Shown here piece after piece: positions 1-5,010 of a stretch of 5,010 nt of DNA. Source of the DNA: Lentihominibacter excrementipullorum (GTDB lineage Bacteria > Bacillota > Clostridia > Peptostreptococcales > Anaerovoracaceae); NCBI GenBank assembly GCA_018713975.1, contig DVOB01000052.1:1-5010 (forward strand), written 5' to 3'. Below the pieces are notes generated by a model. The model worked only from the letters and a program-made list of their open reading frames with translations. It had not been told where the DNA came from and searched no databases. A program made the position numbers and the translations under genes. How positions within the stretch are numbered: the stretch's first letter is position 1; the number at the start of each line of letters is the position of its first letter.

Positions 1-49
1 TCGTTAATTTCATCATTGGATATTGACCTTTCTTTATTTATTCGGCGGT

Positions 50-78
50 TATATACCGCATTCGGAGTATACCATCAA
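50..78 (-). promoter_or_regulatory. Candidate leftward sigma-A promoter
   Basis: Read on the minus strand, TTGATG (78-73) and TATATA (55-50) are separated by exactly 17 bases, a good fit to a housekeeping promoter. Downstream on the same strand an AAAGG sequence is followed about ten bases later by ATG ATG at 16-11, which could be the start of a divergent gene leaving the window (first codons M M K L T). Only five codons are visible, so the gene itself cannot be supported. Confidence 0.35.
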
Positions 79-231
79 AAGGCTGTATTTGCAATAGGGG
101 GGTATTAATGAGTGGTGTCGACAGGTGATTATCGCGAACCTGATAAATGGATAGCCTTCAGGATATCCAGGACTGTTTTGAACGTATAAAGGACAGGTGT
201 TTTGCATCAGAGTGTTTATACCTCAAAAGGA

Positions 232-258
232 TTGACAATGAAGCCATAATAGTATAAA
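232..258 (+). promoter_or_regulatory. Candidate promoter of the ABC importer operon
   Basis: A perfect -35 box TTGACA (232-237) is followed by TATAAA (253-258). The 15-base spacer is shorter than the optimal 17. TAAAGT at 255-260 would give a 17-base spacer but is a weaker -10 match. It is the best rightward promoter in the 356 bases before the receptor gene and would give a leader of about 90 bases. Confidence 0.45.
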
Positions 259-356
259 GTGAAAGAAGCGTCCGGTTTTAATGCAATAAAGCGATAACGA
301 AGCGCATAAGCAGAGAGCCGGAAACGTACGTAGAGAGAAGATATGGAGGGTTACTA

Positions 357-1166
357 ATGAAGAAGAAATTTTTATCTCTTATGATGATCATGGTCATGGC
401 TTTCGGTGTGTTTGCACTGACTGGCTGCGGCGGTTCGGATGACTCGGCTGAAAGTGATACGCTGGTCGTAGGCCTGGATGATACTTTTGCGCCTATGGGT
501 TTCAGAGATGAAGAAGGGAACCTGGTAGGTTTTGATATCGATCTGGCCAACGCTGTAGGAGAAGAGCTGGGAATGACTGTTGAATTCAAGCCGATCGATT
601 GGAACGCTAAGGAGACTGAGCTGGAAGCAGGAACTATAGACTGCGTATGGAACGGAATGTCCATAACGCCTGAGAGACAGGAAAACATGGCGCTTTCCAA
701 CAAGTACCTCAACAACAAGATCGTGTTGATGACGCTGGCCGATTCTGATCTGGATGTGACAGACGCTTCACAGCTGGCTGACCTCGCCATAGGTACTCAG
801 GTGGATTCCTCGGCGCTCCAGATGCTGGAAGCCAACGAGGCATATGATTCCTTTAAAGACAATATCAGCGAGTATGATACATATGACACTGCCATCATGG
901 ATCTGAGGGCCGGCAGAGTGGATGTCATCGCTGTGGACCAGGTGCTGGGAGAATATACTAACAACAACCTGGGAGGAGAGATGAAGGAATGCACATATTC
1001 ACTGGGAGATGACTATTACGTTATCGGATTCGCCAAGGACAACACTGATCTGAGAGACAGTGTCAATGACGCTATCCAGGCTCTCATCGACGATGGTACA
1101 GCCGCTCAGATAAGCGAGGACTGGTTCGGAAGAAATATCGTAGTGTTCGAGCCTCTGGATGAATAG
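357..1166 (+). CDS. Amino acid ABC transporter substrate-binding lipoprotein
   Basis: This is the extracellular receptor of a polar amino acid importer (periplasmic-binding-protein type 2 fold, SBP_bac_3 family), 269 residues. The N-terminus has K2-K4, a hydrophobic core at about 5-20 and the lipobox LTGC (21-24), so the mature protein should be anchored by a lipid on Cys24, followed by a Gly/Ser/Asp-rich linker. Family landmarks are APMGFRD (45-51), GFDIDLANAV (58-67), the region ending MSITPERQ (101-108, with R107 expected to bind the ligand carboxylate), GTQVDSSA (146-153) and RVDVIAVD (187-194, with D194 expected to bind the amino group). The length is normal. The start is supported by GGAGGG at 345-350, six bases upstream. 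It is followed by its permease and ATPase. The exact amino acid carried (glutamine, cystine, arginine and so on) cannot be told from the sequence. Confidence 0.95.
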   Translation: MKKKFLSLMMIMVMAFGVFALTGCGGSDDSAESDTLVVGLDDTFAPMGFRDEEGNLVGFDIDLANAVGEELGMTVEFKPIDWNAKETELEAGTIDCVWNGMSITPERQENMALSNKYLNNKIVLMTLADSDLDVTDASQLADLAIGTQVDSSALQMLEANEAYDSFKDNISEYDTYDTAIMDLRAGRVDVIAVDQVLGEYTNNNLGGEMKECTYSLGDDYYVIGFAKDNTDLRDSVNDAIQALIDDGTAAQISEDWFGRNIVVFEPLDE

Positions 1167-1203
1167 GACGGGACAAGCAGAACGTTTAATGATCAAAGTA
1201 TGA

Positions 1204-1231
1204 CCGGCCGGAGAGATCCGGCCGGAATTTT
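1204..1231 (+). terminator. Intercistronic GC-rich hairpin (partial terminator or mRNA stabiliser)
   Basis: CCGGCCGG (1204-1211) and CCGGCCGG (1218-1225) form an eight-base, all-GC stem around the loop AGAGAT. The 3' side continues as AATTTT, a short T-run that is weak for full termination. It lies 37 bases after the receptor stop and about 60 bases before the permease start. Such hairpins after receptor genes commonly lower downstream expression or protect the receptor mRNA, which fits the excess of receptor over membrane components. A second small hairpin (CTGTT 1254-1258, AACAG 1262-1266) precedes the permease ribosome binding site. Confidence 0.6.
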
Positions 1232-1287
1232 CGGGTAAGGCTATGAAACAAGCCTGTTGAAAACAGATTCGCAGTAAGGATATCGAT

Positions 1288-1947
1288 ATGGATAAGTTAA
1301 TGGAGTTTTTGCCCTTCATGTTGGAGGGAGCGGTCGTCACTGTGGAGCTTTTCGTGCTGACGCTGGTCATATCCCTGCCGTTGGGACTTCCCATCGCGCT
1401 GGGCAGCAACAGCCGGATAAAGCCTCTCAGCTTTTTATGCAAGGTATATGTGTGGATATTCAGAGGAACGCCGCTGCTGTTGCAGCTGTTCTTCTTTTAT
1501 TTCTTTTTCCCGCTGGTGCTGGATATACAGATGAACGCCTTTATCACGGTAGTATTCACATATGTCCTCAATTATGCGGCCTATTTCGCGGAGATATACA
1601 GAGGCGGGATCAACAGCATCGACAGAGGACAATATGAGGCAGCTCATGCTCTGGGCCTGTCCAGGCGTCAGACCATGGGAGACATCATCCTGCCTCAGAC
1701 CATGAAGGCCATATTGCCGCCGGTGGTCAATGAGGCTATCACGTTGGTTAAGGATACAGCGCTGGCTTCATCCCTGCCTGTGATAGAGCTGATGAAAGCC
1801 ACCAACAGCGCGGTCAACAGGATGACGGACATGACTCCGTTTTTCTTCGCTGCCATCATATATCTTATCATGACCTTCGTGCTGACCGTTATAGCCGGAA
1901 GACTGGAAAGACATTTTTCCAGATATGATGCTAAGGGGGAATGGTGA
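1288..1947 (+). CDS. Amino acid ABC transporter permease (HisM/GlnP family)
   Basis: This is the membrane subunit of the importer, 219 residues, the usual length for the His/Glu/Gln/Arg permease family, and expected to act as a dimer. Hydrophobic segments are visible at roughly 15-39, 53-78, 84-103, 153-168 and 183-205. The family signature RGTPLLLQ is at 59-66, and the cytoplasmic EAA loop that docks onto the ATPase runs from E117 to P136 (EAAHALGLSRRQ at 117-128). The start is supported by TAAGGA at 1275-1280, seven bases upstream. Its stop codon overlaps the ATPase start, so the two are translationally coupled. The 121-base gap before it contains a strong hairpin but no convincing promoter, so it is probably transcribed from the receptor promoter. 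Confidence 0.95.
   Translation: MDKLMEFLPFMLEGAVVTVELFVLTLVISLPLGLPIALGSNSRIKPLSFLCKVYVWIFRGTPLLLQLFFFYFFFPLVLDIQMNAFITVVFTYVLNYAAYFAEIYRGGINSIDRGQYEAAHALGLSRRQTMGDIILPQTMKAILPPVVNEAITLVKDTALASSLPVIELMKATNSAVNRMTDMTPFFFAAIIYLIMTFVLTVIAGRLERHFSRYDAKGEW
1933..1940 (+). promoter_or_regulatory. Ribosome binding site that fixes the ATPase start
   Basis: AAGGGGGA sits directly against the ATG at 1941, which is too close to serve it, but about seven bases from the ATG at 1947. The later ATG also forms a TGATG overlap with the permease stop, so it is the more likely start. Confidence 0.65.
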
Positions 1948-2645
1948 TGAGCGGACAAGTAGTACTGGAAATGAAAGATATCGTCAAGGATTTTTCGGGG
2001 CTCAAAGCTGTGAACGGTGTGGATTTTTCCATATCGAAAGGTGAGACGGTGGCAATCATCGGGCCTTCAGGTTCCGGCAAGAGCACGTTGCTCCGGTGTA
2101 TCAACGGACTCAACACCATTACGTCAGGTGAAATAGATCTCCATGGGGAAACAGGGATGGTGTTCCAGCATTTTAACCTTTTTCCTCACATGACGTGCAT
2201 CGAGAATATCACCTATGCGCCTATCAAAGTGAAAAAGGAAAAGAAGGAAGACGCCTATCAGGAAGCTCGGAAACTTCTGAAGATGGTGGGCCTTGAAGAC
2301 AAAGCCGACGTGTATCCGGCTCATCTGTCGGGAGGGCAGAAGCAGCGCATAGCCATTGCAAGAGCACTGGCTATGAAACCGGATCTGATGTTGTTTGACG
2401 AACCTACATCGGCGCTTGATCCGGAGATAACAGGCGAAGTCCTCAATGTCATGAAGCTGTTGGCCAAGGAGCACACCACCATGATAGTGGTGACTCATGA
2501 GATGGGATTTGCCAAGGAGGTAGCCGACAGGGTCATATTCATGGACGGCGGAGTCATCGTCGAGGAGGGGACGCCTCATCAGATATTCGATGAACCGAAA
2601 AACGAGCGCCTCATTTCATTCCTGGGATCCATGCTTCGGGCATAG
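1947..2645 (+). CDS. Amino acid ABC transporter ATP-binding protein (GlnQ/HisP type)
   Basis: This is the cytoplasmic ATPase that powers the importer, 232 residues from the preferred start at 1947 (an ATG at 1941 would add two residues). All nucleotide-binding motifs are intact: Walker A GPSGSGKST (39-47), Q-loop Q74 in MVFQHFNLFPH (71-81), signature LSGGQKQR (127-134), Walker B LMLFDEPT (147-154), D-loop SALD (155-158) and switch H184 in VVTHEMGF. It should therefore be active. One oddity is that the segment between SGEIDLHG (60-67) and GMVFQ (70-74) is only two residues, where GlnQ-type proteins usually carry about 15-20 more (the K/D-rich stretch ending in LRxxVGMVFQ). The deletion is in frame and spares the motifs. 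It is followed by 47 bases and then a new promoter. No clear terminator is visible after its stop. Confidence 0.95.
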   Translation: MSGQVVLEMKDIVKDFSGLKAVNGVDFSISKGETVAIIGPSGSGKSTLLRCINGLNTITSGEIDLHGETGMVFQHFNLFPHMTCIENITYAPIKVKKEKKEDAYQEARKLLKMVGLEDKADVYPAHLSGGQKQRIAIARALAMKPDLMLFDEPTSALDPEITGEVLNVMKLLAKEHTTMIVVTHEMGFAKEVADRVIFMDGGVIVEEGTPHQIFDEPKNERLISFLGSMLRA

Positions 2646-2691
2646 TCAGTCTGTGGCGATTTTCGGACAGCAGGCTTTCAAAAATTCACTA

Positions 2692-2720
2692 TTGACACAA
2701 GTTTTGTGGTATGATATAAA
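2692..2720 (+). promoter_or_regulatory. Strong promoter of the pyr operon
   Basis: TTGACA (2692-2697), a 17-base spacer and TATAAA (2715-2720) with a TG dinucleotide one base upstream (2712-2713, extended -10) make a near-consensus sigma-A promoter. Transcription should start at about 2726-2728, giving a leader of only about 33 bases before pyrC. That leaves no room for a PyrR-type attenuator upstream of the gene and shows that the pyr genes form a unit separate from the importer. Confidence 0.8.
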
Positions 2721-2750
2721 CAATAGGATGCTATTTCGGATGTGGATTTT

Positions 2751-2756
2751 GGAGAG
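2751..2756 (+). promoter_or_regulatory. Ribosome binding site that fixes the pyrC start
   Basis: GGAGAG lies four bases (its GGAG core six bases) before ATG 2761. The in-frame upstream ATGs at 2590 and 2728 lie inside the ATPase gene and at the predicted transcription start respectively, so they are rejected as starts. Confidence 0.75.
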
Positions 2757-2760
2757 TGCT

Positions 2761-3942
2761 ATGAGAGAATACCCTGAGAAGTTCATCAAGACAGAAGACG
2801 TTGATATCGCCGGTAGAGAGCGCCTGGGCTCCTTCGGTATTGATATTTCTCATTTTTCAAACTGTTATATTTTACCCGGTCTTACAGATGTACATGTACA
2901 TTTGAGAGAGCCGGGTTTTTTATATAAGGAGACCATGAAGACCGGGACCTTGTCAGCCGCCGCGGGAGGGTTCACCGACATATTTTCCATGCCGAACCTG
3001 GATCCATGCCCTGATACTGTGGAAAACCTTGAGATCCAGCTGGCGGCCATAGAGCGGGATGCCTGTGTCAGGGTCTACCCTTATGGAGCCATCACAATGG
3101 GAGAGAGGGGTCAGGAGCTTTCCGATATGGAAAGGCTGGCCGATCATGTGATAGCCTTTACCGACGACGGCCGGGGCGTGGCGTCAGAGGAGATGATGAG
3201 AGAGGCCATGAAGAGGGCGAAAGCCCTGGGAAAGCTTATCGTGGCTCACTGTGAAGACGAGAACTTTCCAAAGGAAAGCTCCGAGAGTGAATGGAAGCAG
3301 CTTGAGCGGGATATCCGGCTGATCCGTGAGACAGGATGCAGCTATCATGTGTGCCATGTTTCCACCAGAGAGTCCATAGAGCTGGTCCGAAAGGCCAAGG
3401 AGGAAGGTCTGGATATAACCTGCGAAACGGCACCTCATTATCTGACCATTTCCAATGACCAGGTGGAGGACGACGGCAGGTTCAAGATGAATCCGCCGAT
3501 AAAGGGGCCTGAAGACAGGGAAGTCCTTCTGGAAGCCATCGCCGACGGGACTATAGATATGATAGCGACGGACCATGCTCCCCACAGCAGGGATGAAAAG
3601 AGCAGAGGCTTTGCGGACAGTGCCTTTGGCATCGTGGGGATGGAGACCGCCTTTCCTGTGATGTACACGAAGCTGGTGGAGACGGGTACCATCACGGCTG
3701 ACAGGCTCATCCAGCTGATGTGTGATGGACCGCGAAAAAGATTCGGGCTCCCCGGCACGTCCATCGCCAGCGAGCTTTCGTCCGCAGCGCCGACATTTGC
3801 CATATGGGATCTGGACAGCAGATACCGTATAGATCCCGAAGGATTCCAGTCTATGGGCAGGAGCTGTCCTTTCGAAGGCTGGACGGTAACGGGAAGGTGC
3901 CTCCTGACTGCAGTAGACGGCAAGGTGGTATGGAGATACTGA
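2761..3942 (+). CDS. pyrC: Dihydroorotase (class I)
   Basis: It catalyses reversible cyclisation of N-carbamoyl-L-aspartate to L-dihydroorotate, the third step of de novo UMP synthesis, in the cytoplasm. The 393-residue protein has the amidohydrolase barrel landmarks in order: DVHVHLREPG (43-52, metal ligands H45 and H47), GGFTDIFSMPN (69-79), FTDDGRG (133-139, the aspartate that replaces the carboxylated lysine in class I enzymes), AHCED (162-166, H163), CHVSTRES (198-205, H199), ETAPHYL (222-228) and ATDHAPHS (269-276, catalytic D271). The C-terminus has a PFEGW-type motif. The protein is shorter than the usual 420-430 residues. The N-terminal beta region is abbreviated and poorly recognisable before FSNCYILPG (32-40), and the loop between AHCED and SESEW (174-178) appears to lack about 20 residues. 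The start at 2761 is set by GGAGAG at 2751. pyrK follows 35 bases later, which supports the assignment. Confidence 0.93.
   Translation: MREYPEKFIKTEDVDIAGRERLGSFGIDISHFSNCYILPGLTDVHVHLREPGFLYKETMKTGTLSAAAGGFTDIFSMPNLDPCPDTVENLEIQLAAIERDACVRVYPYGAITMGERGQELSDMERLADHVIAFTDDGRGVASEEMMREAMKRAKALGKLIVAHCEDENFPKESSESEWKQLERDIRLIRETGCSYHVCHVSTRESIELVRKAKEEGLDITCETAPHYLTISNDQVEDDGRFKMNPPIKGPEDREVLLEAIADGTIDMIATDHAPHSRDEKSRGFADSAFGIVGMETAFPVMYTKLVETGTITADRLIQLMCDGPRKRFGLPGTSIASELSSAAPTFAIWDLDSRYRIDPEGFQSMGRSCPFEGWTVTGRCLLTAVDGKVVWRY
2838..2921 (+). terminator. Possible attenuator inside the start of pyrC (U-rich stretch plus terminator-like hairpin)
   Basis: ACCCGG (2874-2879) can pair with CCGGGT (2911-2916), and the run T2916-T2921 follows directly, as in an intrinsic terminator. 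CTT (2881-2883) and GAG (2908-2910) can extend the stem past one bulged base, and the loop holds its own perfect palindrome ATGTACATGTACAT (2888-2901). Immediately upstream, 2838-2873 is very U-rich (21 T and only 6 G or C in 36 bases), unlike the rest of pyrC. The order of U-rich pause region, hairpin and T-run within a translated region matches the logic of the pyrBI attenuator. The function is inferred. The palindrome may merely reflect the VHVH codons of the active site. Confidence 0.4.
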
Positions 3943-3970
3943 TACATAGAGATACATGAAGATATATGGA
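3941..3970 (+). repeat. Three tandem 10-base repeats between pyrC and pyrK
   Basis: Three head-to-tail decamers, GATACATAGA, GATACATGAA and GATATATGGA, occupy 3941-3970. They span the last two bases of the pyrC stop codon, the intergenic gap and the GGAG of the pyrK ribosome binding site (3968-3971). A partial further copy (GATACT) lies just upstream at 3935-3940. The third unit has drifted toward the ribosome binding sequence. Confidence 0.7.
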
Positions 3971-3971
3971 G
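3968..3971 (+). promoter_or_regulatory. Ribosome binding site that fixes the pyrK start
   Basis: GGAG is six bases before ATG 3978. The upstream in-frame ATG at 3966 overlaps this site and has no good ribosome binding site of its own, so 3978 is preferred. The earlier start would add four residues (M E N D). Confidence 0.6.
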
Positions 3972-3977
3972 AACGAT

Positions 3978-4742
3978 ATGAAGAGAGCTTATTTTGAGAT
4001 AAAGGAAAATGACCGGCTGGCTGACAGGACTTACGAAATGAAGCTGACCTGTCCGGACAACAGCCATGGCGTCACCAGACCTGGACAGTTTATAAACATC
4101 AGGCTTGACGGTTTCTTTTTAAGACGGCCCATATCGGTCTGCGAATGGACGGAAACGGGGCTGACCATCATATATAAGACGGTGGGGGCGGGAACAGAAG
4201 CCATGAGTCAGATGCAGCAGGGAGAAAGACTGGATATACTGACGCCGCTTGGCAACGGTTTCGACGTGGATGCCGTGGAAACTGCGACGGCAGCGGCCTG
4301 CAAGAGACCTGTCCTCGTAGGAGGAGGCGCCGGTGTGCCTCCTATGTACGGGTTGTGCCGGGAGCTGCTGGCCCGGGGAGAAAGGCCGATGGTGATACTG
4401 GGATTCAACAGTGAAAACGAATGCTTTTATATAGATGAATTCAAAGAACTGGGGGCCGACGTGATGGTGACCACAGCAGATGGCAGTGTGGGCCGAAAGG
4501 GATTTGTGACGGACGCCCTGGCTGACGTCGATTGCGGATACATCTGCGCTTGTGGACCGGAAGGGATGCTGCGGGCTATAGATGAAACCGTTTCCGGAGA
4601 GGTGGGCGGACAGTTCAGTTTTGAAGAGAGAATGGGATGTGGCTTCGGAGCATGTATGGGATGCTCCTGCGAGACAAAGTACGGCAGCAAGCGTATCTGC
4701 AAGGAAGGACCGGTACTGGAGAGAGGTGAGATAATATGGTAA
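3978..4742 (+). CDS. pyrK: Dihydroorotate dehydrogenase electron transfer subunit PyrK
   Basis: This is the FAD and [2Fe-2S] subunit that carries electrons from the PyrD FMN to NAD+ in class 1B dihydroorotate dehydrogenase (a PyrD2-PyrK2 complex), 254 residues and of normal length. From the N-terminus it shows a ferredoxin-reductase-like FAD domain with PGQFINI (35-41) and RRPISV (49-54), the LTPLGNGF turn (88-95), an NAD-binding domain with VGGGAGVPP (114-122) and CGPEGML (192-198), and the cluster-binding tail with C221, C226, C229 and C241 (C-x4-C-x2-C-x11-C). All four expected cysteines are present. The last cysteine spacing is a little tighter than I recall for the lactococcal protein. 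It overlaps pyrD by seven bases, typical for translational coupling of partner subunits. Confidence 0.94.
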   Translation: MKRAYFEIKENDRLADRTYEMKLTCPDNSHGVTRPGQFINIRLDGFFLRRPISVCEWTETGLTIIYKTVGAGTEAMSQMQQGERLDILTPLGNGFDVDAVETATAAACKRPVLVGGGAGVPPMYGLCRELLARGERPMVILGFNSENECFYIDEFKELGADVMVTTADGSVGRKGFVTDALADVDCGYICACGPEGMLRAIDETVSGEVGGQFSFEERMGCGFGACMGCSCETKYGSKRICKEGPVLERGEIIW

Positions 4743-4942
4743 GTACAAAAGTGGATCTCTGCGGGAGGACTCTCGATAACCCGGTGATGGCCGCCAGCGG
4801 CACCTTTGGATATGGGTACGAGTTCGCGGAGCTATTCGATATAAATATGCTGGGGACATTCTCTTTTAAAGGGACGACGCTGGAACCGAGATTCGGCAAC
4901 CCGACGCCGAGAATAGCCGAATGCCGGGCGTTGAAGCTGTGA
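4736..4942 (+). CDS. pyrD: Dihydroorotate dehydrogenase catalytic subunit PyrD, N-terminal fragment, disrupted
   Basis: The first 62-63 residues match class 1B PyrD, the FMN enzyme that oxidises dihydroorotate to orotate. Recognisable parts are NPVMAASGTFGYG (15-27, FMN phosphate region), KGTTLEP (45-51) and GNPTPRIAE (54-62). The family should continue with C-P-x-G-M-x-N-x-x-G-L-Q-N-P-G-V and run to about 300 residues. Here the frame instead reads RALKL and stops at 4940-4942. The break falls at about 4922-4930. The catalytic cysteine and most of the barrel are absent, so this piece cannot be functional. The start is well supported: AGAGGTGA at 4722-4729 precedes the ATG at 4736, which overlaps the end of pyrK. 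Whether the loss is real or an assembly artefact cannot be decided here. Confidence 0.85.
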   Translation: MVSTKVDLCGRTLDNPVMAASGTFGYGYEFAELFDINMLGTFSFKGTTLEPRFGNPTPRIAECRALKL

Positions 4943-5010
4943 GGGCGTACATGATTATAGTCAACGTATGCAAATTCTTCTACTTTTTGATAGAGTGCTT
5001 CTTCTGTTGT
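4925..5010 (-). CDS. Transposase (integrase core, IS3/IS481-like), C-terminal fragment
   Basis: Reading the minus strand from 5010, the open frame begins T-T-E-E-A-L-Y-Q-K-V and continues EEFAYVDYNHVRPHSFN. This is the familiar end of rve-type transposases of the IS3 and IS481 groups (an acidic helix, then Y-N-x-x-R-P-H-S). The match covers about 27-28 residues and ends at about 4930. Beyond that the frame is only the antisense of pyrD. The fragment has no start (it runs off the right edge), no stop and no visible terminal inverted repeat at the pyrD side. The stretch 4951-5010 is also more AT-rich than the neighbouring genes, as expected for foreign sequence. The exact family is uncertain. 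Confidence 0.65.

Larger units (their letters stand above)
1..356. other. Non-coding region upstream of the ABC importer operon
   Basis: No convincing gene is visible on either strand. The stretch holds a candidate leftward promoter (50-78), a candidate rightward promoter (232-258), and a roughly 95-base leader before the receptor gene. A five-base inverted repeat (GCGGT at 45-49, ACCGC at 55-59) overlaps the leftward -10 box. The octamer GACAGGTG occurs twice, at 120-127 and 192-199. A related pair, GGACTGTTTTG (170-180) and GGACAGGTGTTTTG (191-204), lies just upstream of the rightward promoter. A six-codon ORF (ATG at 108, stop at 126-128) follows a G-run but is too short to call. I found no T-box sequence or riboswitch core that I recognise. 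Confidence 0.6.

Noticed and set aside
108..128. Six-codon ORF after a G-rich run, a possible leader peptide
   Set aside because: It is too short and has no repeated regulatory codons and no linked terminator hairpin. It is probably chance.
2651..2670. Possible terminator after the ATPase gene (CTGT and ACAG arms)
   Set aside because: Only four base pairs are continuous, the interior is mismatched and no T-run follows.
2590..2760. Extension of pyrC upstream to an ATG at 2590
   Set aside because: It would run through the end of the ATPase gene and across the promoter at 2692-2720, and the start at 2761 has a good ribosome binding site.
2888..2901. Perfect palindrome ATGTACATGTACAT as a protein-binding operator
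   Set aside because: It encodes the invariant V-H-V-H of the active site, so codon constraint explains much of it. It is retained only as the inner loop of the possible attenuator.
3184..3957. Long minus-strand open frame (257 codons) opposite pyrC
   Set aside because: It lies entirely opposite a well-conserved gene, has no recognisable domain and is the usual antisense shadow of a codon-biased gene.
4119..4859. Long minus-strand open frame (246 codons) opposite pyrK and pyrD
   Set aside because: It shows no family resemblance, its Arg/Ser/His-rich composition is typical of antisense reading, and the opposite strand carries clear conserved motifs.
1..5010. CRISPR array, tRNA or rRNA, or a novel multi-gene defence system
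   Set aside because: No spaced direct repeats, tRNA-like cloverleaf or rRNA motifs were seen. Every substantial plus-strand gene belongs to a known transport or pyrimidine family.

Overview
The window looks like a chromosomal piece of an anaerobic, low-to-mid GC Bacillota, most likely class Clostridia. The reasons are strong GGAG-type ribosome binding sites, a lipoprotein-anchored solute receptor, a PyrK subunit (which implies the NAD-dependent class 1B dihydroorotate dehydrogenase typical of Gram-positive anaerobes), and a dihydroorotase with the PFEGW C-terminal motif that I associate with Lachnospiraceae-like clostridia. The family-level placement is inference from motif memory, not a search.

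Layout: 1-356 is non-coding, with a candidate leftward promoter near the left edge and a candidate rightward promoter at 232-258. 357-2645 encodes a complete three-gene polar amino acid ABC importer: lipoprotein receptor, HisM/GlnP-type permease and GlnQ-type ATPase. A GC-rich hairpin lies between receptor and permease, and permease and ATPase share a TGATG stop/start overlap. A near-consensus promoter at 2692-2720 then starts a separate pyrimidine operon, pyrC-pyrK-pyrD. pyrK and pyrD overlap by 7 bases.

The right end is abnormal. pyrD matches its family for about 62 codons and is then cut off. From about 4925 to 5010 the minus strand instead reads as the C-terminal part of an integrase-core (IS3/IS481-like) transposase. 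No transposase stop codon or terminal inverted repeat separates it from pyrD, so this is a rearrangement or an assembly chimera rather than a simple insertion.

The most interesting regulatory signal lies inside the start of pyrC. A U-rich stretch (2838-2873) is followed directly by a hairpin with a GC-rich stem and a T-run (2874-2921). This arrangement recalls the UTP-sensitive, translation-coupled attenuator of enterobacterial pyrBI, but here it sits within the enzyme's own coding sequence. The rest of the window is ordinary transport and pyrimidine metabolism. I see no defence system, CRISPR array, tRNA or rRNA.
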